A DNA stretch of 64,000 nt, taken from contig JACKAU010000005.1 in assembly GCA_020634855.1 (NCBI GenBank), forward strand, positions 62,001 to 126,000, given 5' to 3'. The notes under the pieces were generated by a model, which was given only the letters and a program-made list of their open reading frames with translations, was not told the DNA's origin and ran no database searches. The stretch comes from Anaerolineales bacterium. GTDB taxonomy: Bacteria; Chloroflexota; Anaerolineae; 4572-78; J111. The position numbers were made by a program, and so were the translations under genes. Shown piece by piece: positions 8,930 to 18,362 of this stretch. The stretch's first letter is position 1, and each line of letters starts with the position of its first letter.

Positions 8930-9448
8930 ATGAATCTAGCAACTACGGTTCGCAGCGTGCCCAATTTCCCGGTAGAGGGAATATTATTCTATGATATTAC
9001 GACCCTGCTTAAAAATCCGGCGGCGCTGAAAGAGAGCATCGACCAACTCAGCCGGTTTTACCAGGATAAGGCAATCGATGTGGTTGTAGGGATCGAATCA
9101 CGGGGCTTTATTTTTGGCATGCCGCTGGCGTATCAGTTAGGTACCGGTTTTGTTCCTATTCGGAAACCGGGGAAGTTGCCGGCGGAAACCATTTCGGCCA
9201 GTTATGACTTAGAGTACGGCAGCAACACGCTAGAATTGCATGTTGACGCTATTGAAAAAGGTCAACGGGTAGTGGTCGTTGATGACCTGCTAGCCACGGG
9301 CGGCACGGCCTCGGCGACGTGCAGTTTGATTGAAAAGCTGGGGGGTGACGTGGTAGGGCTAGCTTTTGTCATCGAACTGAACTTTCTAAATGGCCGCGAC
9401 AAGCTCAAAGGATATGATATTTTCTCTTTACTTCAATATGACGACTAA
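8930..9448 (+). CDS. apt: Adenine phosphoribosyltransferase
   Basis: Salvages adenine: adenine plus PRPP gives AMP and pyrophosphate. From ATG 8930 the protein has 172 residues, the standard size for the family, and starts MNLATTVRSVPNFPVEGILF, closely like known Apt. The PRPP-binding motif VVVVDDLLATGGT is present, as is the GIESRGFIFG loop. The frame extends upstream to 8855 but that part overlaps the promoter and has no family counterpart. It is transcribed alone, divergent from the lipoprotein gene, and ends at a bidirectional terminator shared with glgB. Confidence 0.95.
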   Translation: MNLATTVRSVPNFPVEGILFYDITTLLKNPAALKESIDQLSRFYQDKAIDVVVGIESRGFIFGMPLAYQLGTGFVPIRKPGKLPAETISASYDLEYGSNTLELHVDAIEKGQRVVVVDDLLATGGTASATCSLIEKLGGDVVGLAFVIELNFLNGRDKLKGYDIFSLLQYDD

Positions 9449-9499
9449 ATTAGATCGATCATATTTTGCTCGATAAATAAAAATTTTTGAGGTTATTAA

Positions 9500-9526
9500 A
9501 AAGCCCCCGGTATTAGCGGGGGCTTT
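9500..9526. terminator. Bidirectional terminator between apt and glgB
   Basis: A 10-bp stem, AAAGCCCCCG (9500-9509) with CGGGGGCTTT (9517-9526), has a 7-base loop. It lies immediately after the minus-strand glgB stop and 51 bases past apt. Confidence 0.9.
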
Positions 9527-9529
9527 GTG

Positions 9530-11452
9530 TTAAGCTTCAGGTTTCAATTTCAGCCAGATAGTTGACAGCGGCGGCAGTGTCAATAGCAGCGAGTACTCTC
9601 GACCGTGGAAAGGAATATCTTCCGTTTCCACGCCACCCCCATTACCCACGTTACCTCCCCAGTAATGGGACGAGTCACTGTTAAGAATTTCACGGTAGAA
9701 GCCCGACTTATGAACGCCGATTCGATAATCTGCGCGGACCACCGGCGTGAAGTTGGACACGATTACTACAAACTCTTCGCTTGATTTAGCAAAGCGAATA
9801 AACGAGAAGACGCTATTATCGCTATCGTTGGCATCGATCCACTGAAAACCGGTGTATTCAAAATCATCCTCATATAAGGCCGGCTCGTTTTTATAAATGT
9901 GGTTGATATCTCTTATGAAAGACTGAATACCCTGATGATTAGGCGCCGATAGAGCCGACCATTCCAACTCATTATTGAAGTTCCATTCCTGCCACTGGGC
10001 AAATTCACTCCCCATAAACAATAAATTCTTACCGGGGTGGCCCCACATATAGCCATAAAAAGCCCGTAAGGTGGCAAACTTTTGCCACTCATCGCCGGCC
10101 ATTTTATTAATAATGGAGCCTTTGCCGTGTACGACCTCATCGTGTGACAGCGGCAGAATAAAATTCTCATTGAAAGCGTACAGCAGGCTAAATGTTAAAT
10201 CATTGTGATGATATTTTCTATGGATAGGCTCTTTACTCATGTAATTTAAGGTATCGTGCATCCAACCCATATTCCACTTTAAGCTGAAACCCAAGCCCCC
10301 CATATAAGGCGGTCGAGAAACCATCGGCCAGGCCGTCGATTCCTCGGCCACGGTTAAAACACCGGGGAAATTGACGTGGACGGTTTCATTCATAGCTCGC
10401 AAAAAGCTGATGGCGCCCAGGTTTTCACGGCCGCCATATTCATTGGGAATCCATTGGCCCTCCTCACGAGAATAATCCAGGTACAACATTGAGGCCACAG
10501 CATCGACGCGCAGCCCGTCGATATGATATTTTTCGATCCAAAATAGCGCGTTGGAAATCAAAAATGACCTAACTTCGTGCCGATCGTAATTAAAGATCAA
10601 CGTGCCCCAGTCTTGATGCTCTCCTTTGCGAGGATCGGAGTGGGAGTAGAGATGAGTGCCGTCAAAATAGTTCAAGCCGGCCCCATCTTTAGGAAAATGG
10701 GCAGGCACCCAGTCTAAAATGACGCCGATTTTGTTTTGATGGCACTGATCGACAAAATACATGAAATCCTGAGGGGTTCCAAATCGGCTCGTTGGCGCAA
10801 AAAAGCCCAAAACCTGGTAGCCCCACGAATCATCAAGCGGGAATTCAGCCACAGGCATCAACTCGATATGGGTGTACCCCAAGTCCAACACATAAGGAAT
10901 TAATTCGTCAGCTAATTCGCGATAGGTTAGAAAGCGGCTGCCCCATTGTTCATCGGGACGTCTGCGCCAGGAACCCAAATGAACTTCATAGATAGAGATG
11001 GGTTGGTCAAGCGCCTGATACTCGCTGCGCTTCTTGACCCAAGCACTATCCCCCCATTGATAACTATCAAGGTTGGTGATCACCGAGGCCGTTTTTGGCC
11101 GTTGCTCCATACCAAAGCCGTACGGGTCAGATTTATCAAAACCGTCGCCCGATTGGGTCACGATATGGTATTTGTAGACTGTATACTCGCCCAACTCGGG
11201 TATGAATGCGGTCCAGATGCCGCTGTCGCTGGGTAACATTGGATGACTGTCGGGGTGCCAGCCGTTGAAATCACCCACTACGCTAACCTGCCGGGCGTTG
11301 GGAGCCCAAACAGCAAAGTGGGTCCCCTGCTTTCCGTCCAACTCAACCAAATGAGCGCCGAGTTTCTCATACACACGCTCATGGGTACCTTCACCGATAA
11401 GGTACTTATCAAAGTCACTCAAAATTACAGATCGTGATTTTTTTGATGCCAT
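9530..11452 (-). CDS. glgB: 1,4-alpha-glucan branching enzyme
   Basis: Forms alpha-1,6 branches in glycogen. 640 residues in GH13 order: CBM48 early (about 25-115, with HFAVWAPNARQVSVVGDFN), catalytic barrel from about 150, and an all-beta C-terminal domain. Active-site blocks are visible: DWVPAHFPKDG, GLRVDAVASMLYLD (nucleophile Asp), VAEESTAWP (acid/base Glu) and LSHDEVVHGKGS. It lacks the extra N-terminal module of the long enterobacterial form, as many branching enzymes do. No other glycogen gene is adjacent, although a phosphohexomutase lies 5 kb away. Confidence 0.96.
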   Translation of the reverse strand: MASKKSRSVILSDFDKYLIGEGTHERVYEKLGAHLVELDGKQGTHFAVWAPNARQVSVVGDFNGWHPDSHPMLPSDSGIWTAFIPELGEYTVYKYHIVTQSGDGFDKSDPYGFGMEQRPKTASVITNLDSYQWGDSAWVKKRSEYQALDQPISIYEVHLGSWRRRPDEQWGSRFLTYRELADELIPYVLDLGYTHIELMPVAEFPLDDSWGYQVLGFFAPTSRFGTPQDFMYFVDQCHQNKIGVILDWVPAHFPKDGAGLNYFDGTHLYSHSDPRKGEHQDWGTLIFNYDRHEVRSFLISNALFWIEKYHIDGLRVDAVASMLYLDYSREEGQWIPNEYGGRENLGAISFLRAMNETVHVNFPGVLTVAEESTAWPMVSRPPYMGGLGFSLKWNMGWMHDTLNYMSKEPIHRKYHHNDLTFSLLYAFNENFILPLSHDEVVHGKGSIINKMAGDEWQKFATLRAFYGYMWGHPGKNLLFMGSEFAQWQEWNFNNELEWSALSAPNHQGIQSFIRDINHIYKNEPALYEDDFEYTGFQWIDANDSDNSVFSFIRFAKSSEEFVVIVSNFTPVVRADYRIGVHKSGFYREILNSDSSHYWGGNVGNGGGVETEDIPFHGREYSLLLTLPPLSTIWLKLKPEA

Positions 11453-11848
11453 ATTCCTTTTACCAAATCTAAGTTTATAAGAAAGTCTATCAGCTTTCTT
11501 TTATAAGGAATTTTACGGGTTTTTGCTTCTCGTTATTTATAATGAGAAAGCAACAAATTAATTACCGATTGTGTATATTAGCACAAACGAGTGATAGGGG
11601 CAATATAAAACGAACACAGCCTTCATAAAATCCACCTGAATTCAACAAAAATCAACTTAGTGAGAATTGACACAAATTAATTTCAATAATATACTAAATA
11701 TCAGAATGACGTAGGCCAAATCGCTTAGTAATTGTTGCCTAACCGTAGGCTACTATGCTATAATCCGCCTCGTTATGGCGTAGGTGATACCGATTTTTAG
11801 CCAATTTAGCCGGTATCGGACCTCTTGTTTTTAGAAAAGGAGTATGAA
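11453..11848 (+). promoter_or_regulatory. AT-rich regulatory region with two promoters before the Gly-rich membrane protein
   Basis: There is no gene in about 395 bases. Two plus-strand promoters are visible. One is TTGACA (11667-11672), 17-base spacer, TATACT (11690-11695). The other is TTGCCT (11735-11740), 18-base spacer, TATAAT (11759-11764), preceded by TGC as an extended -10. A 7-bp hairpin with an 18-base loop (GATACCG 11786-11792 with CGGTATC 11811-11817) lies in the leader just before the ribosome site AAAAGGAG (11835-11842). Confidence 0.65.
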
Positions 11849-12442
11849 ATGACGGTTACAACTCAAAGACCGGGACAATCGCAAGTAAGCACATCGGTCC
11901 ACAGTCGTCAACGAAAAAGTAGAAAAAGTGAAGCAACGACGCAGGTGTTGGTTGCGCCCAGTCTCAAAGCCAGCCTAGTTGGCGGCTTTGGTATCCTGGT
12001 GTTAATGCTGATTGGATTAATCCCCCCTCCTGAAAATCTTCCTTTTGTTTCACTGGCCTTTTTGGTTATCCCAGGCTTTCTGGTTGTTTGTTTGGCCACA
12101 GGGCTGCTGGCCGGTATTTTTGCCGGGAGTAGCATCAAGAACAGCCACGAAGGTGGCAAAGCCGGCTGGCTGGCTGGTTTTTGGGCTGGAATTTTTGGCG
12201 GCGTTGTCGCTATGATTCTAGCCGCGTTCGGCCTGCTAATGGAAGGGTTTGGCGTGGGTATCGCTAATCAAATTAGCCCCGAAGGGCTGGCAACGTTAGC
12301 CAGTTATGGGCTATCCGTCGATGCCATCGCGATGGCCGGCCGAGTCATAGGTGCTCTGATTGTCTACGGCTTGATTGGGTCGCTGGTTGCGGGCCTGCTG
12401 AGTTCAATCGGTGGGATGCTTTATCCAAAGCTCACCAGCTAA
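11849..12442 (+). CDS. Glycine-rich integral membrane protein of unknown function
   Basis: 197 residues. After a polar, basic N-terminal stretch (about 1-35) there are four likely membrane segments at roughly 45-65, 70-95, 110-135 and 165-190, with many small residues (for example GKAGWLAGFWAGIFGG). This resembles glycine-zipper or YIP/DUF-type small membrane proteins, but I recognise no family. ATG 11849 is chosen because AAAAGGAG ends 7 bases before it; an upstream in-frame ATG would put the ribosome site inside the gene. A strong promoter pair and a dedicated terminator show it is a separate, probably well expressed unit. Confidence 0.75.
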   Translation: MTVTTQRPGQSQVSTSVHSRQRKSRKSEATTQVLVAPSLKASLVGGFGILVLMLIGLIPPPENLPFVSLAFLVIPGFLVVCLATGLLAGIFAGSSIKNSHEGGKAGWLAGFWAGIFGGVVAMILAAFGLLMEGFGVGIANQISPEGLATLASYGLSVDAIAMAGRVIGALIVYGLIGSLVAGLLSSIGGMLYPKLTS

Positions 12443-12485
12443 TTTTGTTAAATCAGGCAGTCTAGTTAGAATATCAGTTGTTAAC

Positions 12486-12510
12486 AAACTCCCCGGTGGG
12501 GGAGTTTTTT
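12486..12510 (+). terminator. Intrinsic terminator after the Gly-rich membrane protein gene
   Basis: AAACTCCCC (12486-12494), a 4-base loop and GGGGAGTTT (12499-12507) are followed by T residues. It falls inside the upstream extension of the menG frame, supporting a menG start at 12547. Confidence 0.88.
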
Positions 12511-12546
12511 GTTGTTCTAGTTTTAGTGCGGAGCCTAATTCTAATA

Positions 12547-13293
12547 ATGACTTTCTCATCGGAAGCCGACAAGTACCAATACGTTAATCAAATGTTCGCC
12601 CGGATCGCCCACCGGTATGATCTGATGAACCGGATAATGACAGTCGGCCAGGATCAACACTGGCGCAAGCTGCTGATCGAAGCGGCTCAACTTCCGCCGG
12701 ACGGCCGATTTTTAGATGTCGCCACCGGCACCGGCGATATTGCCTTTGAAGCGTTTCGACAAAACCACTATCTCAGCCATGTCATCGGCGCTGACTATAC
12801 GCTGCCGATGATGCATGTGGGACAAAACCGGTGGCCGGAGTATGTTGCGAAAAGGCTACCACCCAACGGTCGAGAGGTTAGAAATCGCCTCAGTTGGAGC
12901 GGAGCCGATGCCCTCCATTTACCCTTTCCCGACAACAGTTTCGACGCCGTTGCCAGCGGCTTTCTTATGCGAAATGTCGTAAATGTTCGCCGCGCTTTGG
13001 CCGAACAAGTGCGCGTCTGCAAGCCCGGCGGGCGTGTCCTTATTTTGGAAATTCCCCGCCCGCCCGATACCCTATTCGGCAACCTATTTCGCCTTTACTT
13101 CCATAATATTGTACCCATCATTGGCGGGTTTATCTCCGGTCAGAGGGATGCTTACTCCTATCTCCCTGCGTCAGCCGATGTCTTCCTTAGCCCAAGCGAG
13201 TTGAAAGCGGAAATGGAAGCAATTTCTCTACGCGAAGTCAGCTATAGGCTGCTTATGATGAACACGGTCGCGCTGCACGTAGGCGTAAAATGA
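12547..13293 (+). CDS. menG: Demethylmenaquinone / ubiquinone methyltransferase
   Basis: SAM-dependent C-methyltransferase of the UbiE/MenG family, the last step of menaquinone synthesis. In 248 residues the family start FARIAHRYDLMNRIMTVGQD is visible, with SAM motif I LDVATGTGDIA, GADYTLPMM, the DALHLPFPDNSFDAV block and the C-terminal YSYLPASADVFLSPSEL. ATG 12547 is used because the region before it holds the preceding terminator. The stop overlaps the next methyltransferase start (ATGA), indicating translational coupling. Menaquinone rather than ubiquinone is inferred from the presumed phylum. Confidence 0.9.
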   Translation: MTFSSEADKYQYVNQMFARIAHRYDLMNRIMTVGQDQHWRKLLIEAAQLPPDGRFLDVATGTGDIAFEAFRQNHYLSHVIGADYTLPMMHVGQNRWPEYVAKRLPPNGREVRNRLSWSGADALHLPFPDNSFDAVASGFLMRNVVNVRRALAEQVRVCKPGGRVLILEIPRPPDTLFGNLFRLYFHNIVPIIGGFISGQRDAYSYLPASADVFLSPSELKAEMEAISLREVSYRLLMMNTVALHVGVK

Positions 13294-14054
13294 GCAACTC
13301 CGGAATGACTATCGACAAAGCCGACGAACGAGGCGTACCCAGTCTGGTCTGGCGCGCCGGCCAAGATCGCCGGCTGGAGATGATCAAAGCCGCGGCCGGC
13401 CTCACTCAACGGCTAACCCCCGACAGCCGGGTGCTGGTTGATGGCTGCGGGGTGGGTATGTACGTTCGCGCCTTGAGACAATTCACCAATCACGTCTATG
13501 GTTTAGATATCGAATTTGACCGCGTTGCCGAAAGCTATCACCATTCTCCGTTGGTTAACGTCGCAGCGGGCGAGCATTTGCCCTATCCGTCAGACTATTT
13601 CGATCTGGTCCTGAGCCATGAAGTGATCGAACACGTGGCCGATGATCGCCTGACTGTAGCGGAGATGGTGCGGGTACTCAAAGAAGGGGGGCGAGCCGTT
13701 ATTTTTTGTCCCAACCGCCTCTATCCCTTTGAAACTCACGGTCATTACTGGCGAGGTGTGTATCACTTTGGCAACACCCCACTGATCAACTACCTGCCGG
13801 ACAGTCTGCGCAATCGATTCGCGCCCCATGTCAGAGCGTACACGTCATCAGGTCTAACGAAGCTGTTCAACACTCTGCCCGTCAAGGTCATCACCCACAC
13901 CCAAATCTATCCCGGTTATGATAATCTGACCGCCCGCCGGCCCCGATTGGGCCAATCGATTCGAGCCGTGACCTACGCGCTCGAGCAGACGCCACTGCGG
14001 CGTTTTGGGCTGTCTCACCTGTTGGTTATCGAAAAAAACCAGACTTTGCTCTAA
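13290..14054 (+). CDS. Class I SAM-dependent methyltransferase, substrate unknown
   Basis: 254 residues. Motif I is LVDGCGVGMYVRALRQF (about 49-65), an acidic residue closes beta-2 (VYGLDIEFD), and the post-motif EHLPYPSDYFDLVLSHEVIEH is typical of Methyltransf_11/25 enzymes. It starts within the menG stop (ATGA overlap). A role in quinone or lipid methylation is possible from context but not shown by sequence. The C-terminal third (YTSSGLTKLFNTLPVKVITH) resembles methyltransferases acting on glycans or polyketides. An intrinsic terminator follows about 105 bases later. Confidence 0.82.
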   Translation: MSNSGMTIDKADERGVPSLVWRAGQDRRLEMIKAAAGLTQRLTPDSRVLVDGCGVGMYVRALRQFTNHVYGLDIEFDRVAESYHHSPLVNVAAGEHLPYPSDYFDLVLSHEVIEHVADDRLTVAEMVRVLKEGGRAVIFCPNRLYPFETHGHYWRGVYHFGNTPLINYLPDSLRNRFAPHVRAYTSSGLTKLFNTLPVKVITHTQIYPGYDNLTARRPRLGQSIRAVTYALEQTPLRRFGLSHLLVIEKNQTLL

Positions 14055-14160
14055 ATGTTGGCTAAGTGAAGGTTTTGCGTTGCCCAACTTCCCCCAAATT
14101 CAGGTAATATGCCGTCAAACGAACTTGCCGAAGCCTGTTATTTCTGCTACCATGCGTGTC

Positions 14161-14201
14161 CGGTATATTGGTCCTGCTGATAAATCCAATATACCGTTTT
14201 T
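14161..14201 (+). terminator. Intrinsic terminator after the menG-methyltransferase pair
   Basis: An 11-bp perfect stem, CGGTATATTGG (14161-14171) with CCAATATACCG (14186-14196), has a 14-base loop and is followed by TTTTT. Confidence 0.85.
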
Positions 14202-14247
14202 AATTGGAGAGGGGTATCCCAATTAAAACGGAGATGTCGTCAGCGTT

Positions 14248-17200
14248 ATGCAGCCAAATCGAAAAGTGATGATCACCCGTCGCCGGCGGCGACGGACTAT
14301 AGAGCAAAAACCAAAAATCCACCTGTACCTGATCAATTTTGTCTTGGTCGTGGTCGGGCTTTTGGTAGCGGTTGTGTTTGGGATTATTATGAGCGGCTTT
14401 ATATCCGCCTATACTGTTTATGAAAGTTTTGCCCAACAACTACCTGACCCAACCGCCATCGAAACAGAACAGGAAGATTTTGAAACCACCAAAATCTATG
14501 ATCGGACCGGCCAAGTGCTGCTCTACGAATTGTTCGACCCATTTCGGGGCGACCGCAGTTACGTGCCTCTGGAAGACATCCCCGAATTTTGCCGCGAGGC
14601 CACCATTATTTTGGAGGATAAGTCATTCTATCAGAACCCCGGCTTTGACCCCGAAGGGATTGGCCGCGCCTTTTACCAAAACCTACGCGGCGGCCAGATT
14701 CAAGGGGGCAGTTCGATTACCCAACAGTTGATCAAAAACATCCTGATCGATGAAGATGAACGGACCCAGTTATCCTACACCCGCAAGATCAAAGAAATTA
14801 TCCTGGCGATAGAAATCACCCGCCGTTTCGATAAAGATCAGATCTTAGAATGGTATTTTAACACCAACTCCTACTTCAACCTGGCCTATGGTATCAATGC
14901 GGCGGCGCAAGTCTATTTCGACAAACCGGCCAGCGCCCTAACCGATGCCGAATGCGCGATGCTGGCCCCGATTCCCCAATTTCCGTTTCTGAACCCCATT
15001 AATAGCCCTGACGAAGCTAAATATCGCCAGTGGATCACCCTTAATCGTATGGTTGACGAAGGCGCGATTTCTCAGACGGAAGCCGAAGCTATCTTTGCCG
15101 AAGACGTCAAAGTGAAAGAAGTTGAAGAACGCTTCGATATCCTGGCGCCCCATTTTGCCGTTTACGTTCGAGAGGAACTGGAACGCAAATATGATCCGGA
15201 ACTGATCTATCGCGGCGGTCTGAAAGTCTATACCACTTTAGATTACGACCTTAACCAAAAAGCCCAACAAATTGCCTCAGATCAGATTAAGGAACTGCTG
15301 GAAAACGGCAATAATGCCAGCAACGCCTGTGTGGTTTCAATTGTCCCCAAAACCGGCGAAATCCTGGCGATGGTCGGCAGCGTCGATTTCTGGGACAAGG
15401 AAAATGACGGCAACGTCAATGTCTGCGCCTCTGAGCCCGGCCGCCAGCCTGGCTCATCATTTAAGCCGTTTAGTTACCTAACAATGTTCTCTCAGGGTGT
15501 CTACAACCCGGCCACCATGATTATGAATGTGCGCCAATCTTTTCCCGATGATCCCAACCCGCCTTACGTTCCCGAAAACTACGACCGTAAATATACTGGT
15601 CCGATTCGCGCCCGTTATGCGCTGGCGCAAAGTCTCAACATTCCCGCCGTCTGGACGTTACACAAAGCCGGCATTAAAAATGTAATCGCCACGGCGCATC
15701 GCTTGGGTATTACCACCCTTAACCAAGATTACTATGGCCTATCGCTAACCCTGGGCGGCGGTGAAGTCAAACCGATCGATATGGCCTACGCCTACAGCGT
15801 GATGGCCAATATGGGGGTGATGGCCGGCCAGCCGGTTGATGAGGTTGATCGCCGGCCGGGCCATCGAACCTTAGACCCGGTTTCAATTTTACGCATCGAA
15901 ACCAAAGACGGCGAAACCATTTATCAATATGACCAGCCGGCTACTGAGCAAGTCATCGATCCGGCCCTGGCCTATATCATGGACGATATTCTGTCTGATA
16001 ATAACGCTCGCGCGGCCGCCTTTGGCGCCAACAGTGAACTGAAGCGTAACTTTGAAGATCGGCCGATCGCAGCTAAAACCGGAACGACTAACAACTTCCG
16101 TGATAACTGGACGGTTGGCTTTACACCGCAGTTGGCTACAGCCGTGTGGGTTGGCAACAATGACAACAAAGAAATGAAGGATGTCACCGGTCTGACCGGC
16201 GCAGCCCCGATATGGAACGCGGTGATGCTGGAGTATCTCAAAGACAAACCGGTCGAAACCTGGCAGCGGCCGCGCGGCCTGGTTGACGCCCGCGTCGATG
16301 CCGTATCCGGGCTACTGCCTAGCGAAGCCACCCAAAACACTGCGGTCGAAATGTTTTTAGACGGCACCGTTCCCACCCAACGTGATAATGTTCATCAGAT
16401 TTTCCGGATTAATCGCGAAAACGGCAAGTTAGCCACAGTCTATACCCCGCCTGAACTGGTTGAAGAACGAGTCTATGAAGTCTATCCCCCCGTGGCTAAC
16501 GACTGGGTGATCGAAAACGGCATTCCGCAGCCGCCTACGGAATATGACGACAGTATTGGTCCGGCTATCAACGCGGGGCCGGTGGCCTTTATCAATCCTC
16601 GGCCCTATGAGTATGTTCAAGGAAATGTCGTCATCACCGGCAATGCCACTCTGGATAATTTCCAGCTCTATCGCCTTGAGTATGGTCAGGGATTAACCCC
16701 CAGTGAATGGAAGCAATTAGGCAGCGATAACACCACCCCGGTTGAGGGCGCCCCGCTGGCCACGTGGGACACCAAGGCCGAAGAGGAAGGTCTCTATACG
16801 CTGCAACTTACGGTGGTGAGAGGCGATCAGAGCCTTGAACGGCGGTCGGTGCAGGTCACGGTGGACAATACAGCGCCCACGGTTGATTTGATTAACCCCG
16901 AACCGGACACCGTCTACGAGGCCAACGCCAACGCGCTGTTAAATGACTGGGTCAACTTCCAGGTTGACGCCAACGATAACTTCTCGATGAGTCGAGTAGA
17001 GTACTATGTTGACAACCAAAAGGTGGGCGAAAGTACGGTAGCCCCCTTTACGTTCCGCTGGAATGTGGATATCACACCTAAACGCGTTGTTTGGGAAGCG
17101 CCTATTTACGAGACTCAAGCTATTACCGGCGCGAACGGAACAATTACCGGAACACAGTTATTCACCATTACCCGTGTTGTCTCGGTCACCCGGCCCATCA

Positions 17201-17532
17201 ACGATCCTGAACTCTTAGCCACTCTGCCGGAAGGGGTCTCGCCCCAAGAGTTTATCGGCTACCAGAAAATTTTCTCAGGCGGCCTGACTCTCATTGAAAC
17301 TCGATTTGGTTATACCGAAACGCATCAGGCTCACGTGGTGGCTTACGACTCGGCCGGCAACAAAACCGAAAGTGAGCGTGTCCGTATTAGAGTTATCCCG
17401 GAACAGGAAGATAAAGATGAGGAGGAGGACAGCGGAGCAGAGGGAGAAGAGGCGACTGATGATGGGGAAGCCTATTACTTACCACCCGTTAATCGGGAAA
17501 GGTATTTAGGGCCGTACCATCTCTTAATGTGA
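14248..17532 (+). CDS. Class A penicillin-binding protein with C-terminal Ig-like region
   Basis: Bifunctional peptidoglycan glycosyltransferase and transpeptidase, 1094 residues. A basic cytoplasmic start is followed by one membrane segment (about 27-55). The GT51 domain spans about 75-260, with EDKSFYQNPGFDPEG and GGSSITQQLIKN. The transpeptidase spans about 330-690, with SSFK (Ser 403), SLN (462-464) and KTGT (610-613), all intact, so both activities are expected. After residue 780 come about 300 residues of Ig/Big-like beta repeats (for example VQVTVDNTAPTVDL and VAYDSAGNKTESERV), then an acidic tail. This long extension is absent from PBP1A of model bacteria and may bind wall or surface glycans. 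ATG 14248 is used; GGAG is about 16 bases upstream, so the start is slightly uncertain. Confidence 0.93.
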   Translation: MQPNRKVMITRRRRRRTIEQKPKIHLYLINFVLVVVGLLVAVVFGIIMSGFISAYTVYESFAQQLPDPTAIETEQEDFETTKIYDRTGQVLLYELFDPFRGDRSYVPLEDIPEFCREATIILEDKSFYQNPGFDPEGIGRAFYQNLRGGQIQGGSSITQQLIKNILIDEDERTQLSYTRKIKEIILAIEITRRFDKDQILEWYFNTNSYFNLAYGINAAAQVYFDKPASALTDAECAMLAPIPQFPFLNPINSPDEAKYRQWITLNRMVDEGAISQTEAEAIFAEDVKVKEVEERFDILAPHFAVYVREELERKYDPELIYRGGLKVYTTLDYDLNQKAQQIASDQIKELLENGNNASNACVVSIVPKTGEILAMVGSVDFWDKENDGNVNVCASEPGRQPGSSFKPFSYLTMFSQGVYNPATMIMNVRQSFPDDPNPPYVPENYDRKYTGPIRARYALAQSLNIPAVWTLHKAGIKNVIATAHRLGITTLNQDYYGLSLTLGGGEVKPIDMAYAYSVMANMGVMAGQPVDEVDRRPGHRTLDPVSILRIETKDGETIYQYDQPATEQVIDPALAYIMDDILSDNNARAAAFGANSELKRNFEDRPIAAKTGTTNNFRDNWTVGFTPQLATAVWVGNNDNKEMKDVTGLTGAAPIWNAVMLEYLKDKPVETWQRPRGLVDARVDAVSGLLPSEATQNTAVEMFLDGTVPTQRDNVHQIFRINRENGKLATVYTPPELVEERVYEVYPPVANDWVIENGIPQPPTEYDDSIGPAINAGPVAFINPRPYEYVQGNVVITGNATLDNFQLYRLEYGQGLTPSEWKQLGSDNTTPVEGAPLATWDTKAEEEGLYTLQLTVVRGDQSLERRSVQVTVDNTAPTVDLINPEPDTVYEANANALLNDWVNFQVDANDNFSMSRVEYYVDNQKVGESTVAPFTFRWNVDITPKRVVWEAPIYETQAITGANGTITGTQLFTITRVVSVTRPINDPELLATLPEGVSPQEFIGYQKIFSGGLTLIETRFGYTETHQAHVVAYDSAGNKTESERVRIRVIPEQEDKDEEEDSGAEGEEATDDGEAYYLPPVNRERYLGPYHLLM

Positions 17533-17552
17533 TGATTTAAGAGACAACAACT

Positions 17553-18362
17553 ATGCTAATTTTAGTCACAAATGACGACGGCATCGATGCGCCGGCGTTG
17601 TTTCCGTTAAAGCAAGCGCTCGATAAAATTGCCGATACGTTGGTTTTCGCGCCCGATCACAACTGGTCAGCCTCCGGGCATCCCAAAACAATGCATAGAA
17701 TTTTGCGCGCCGATCCCATTGAACTGTCCGATGGCAGCCCTGCCTTCGTTTCGAGCGCACCTCCCCCCGATTGCGTGGCGCTGGCCCTACTGGGGTTGGT
17801 TGAACGCCGGCCCGACTTGGTAGTTTCGGGCATCAACCACGGCGCCAACATGGGCTATGACATATTCTACTCCGGCACGGTCGCTGCGGCCGTTGAGGCC
17901 ACTATCGAGGGTGTGCCGGCTATCGCTATTTCCCGCGAGCGCAAAGATGACGAAATCGCCCGAGGCTACCACGACCAACTCCAAGCTGAAACGATAGACT
18001 ACCCGGCCATGTCCACTTTCGTGGCTTATCTTACCAAAAAAGTCATCGATTTTGGTCTACCGGCCAATACCCTACTTAATGTCAACATTCCGGGCGTCCC
18101 TTGGTCAGACATAAAAGGCATCGAACTCACCCGTCTGGGCAAACGCGTCTACCGCGATGAACTCATCTCCCGTGAAGACCCACGCGGCCGGCCTTACTAC
18201 TGGATCGGCGGCCTCCCTCCCCACGGTGTCGCCGATCACGGCACCGACATCTGGGCTATCGAAAACAAGCTCATTTCCGTCACGCCCCTTAATTTAGATA
18301 TCACCGACCACCGCCTGATCGAGGATCTCAAACGCTGGAAGTTGGAAGATATTCCTTTATGA
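17553..18362 (+). CDS. surE: 5'/3'-nucleotidase SurE (first copy)
   Basis: Metal-dependent nucleotidase that removes phosphate from nucleoside monophosphates. The 269-residue protein begins MLILVTNDDGIDAPAL, with the Asp-Asp metal site, and has the SGINHGANMG and FYSGTVAAA blocks of the active site. Length is usual. It starts 20 bases after the PBP stop and overlaps the next gene by 4 bases (ATGA), so the PBP, surE and PH-domain genes may form one operon. A second, divergent SurE lies at 33.9 kb. Confidence 0.94.
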   Translation: MLILVTNDDGIDAPALFPLKQALDKIADTLVFAPDHNWSASGHPKTMHRILRADPIELSDGSPAFVSSAPPPDCVALALLGLVERRPDLVVSGINHGANMGYDIFYSGTVAAAVEATIEGVPAIAISRERKDDEIARGYHDQLQAETIDYPAMSTFVAYLTKKVIDFGLPANTLLNVNIPGVPWSDIKGIELTRLGKRVYRDELISREDPRGRPYYWIGGLPPHGVADHGTDIWAIENKLISVTPLNLDITDHRLIEDLKRWKLEDIPL

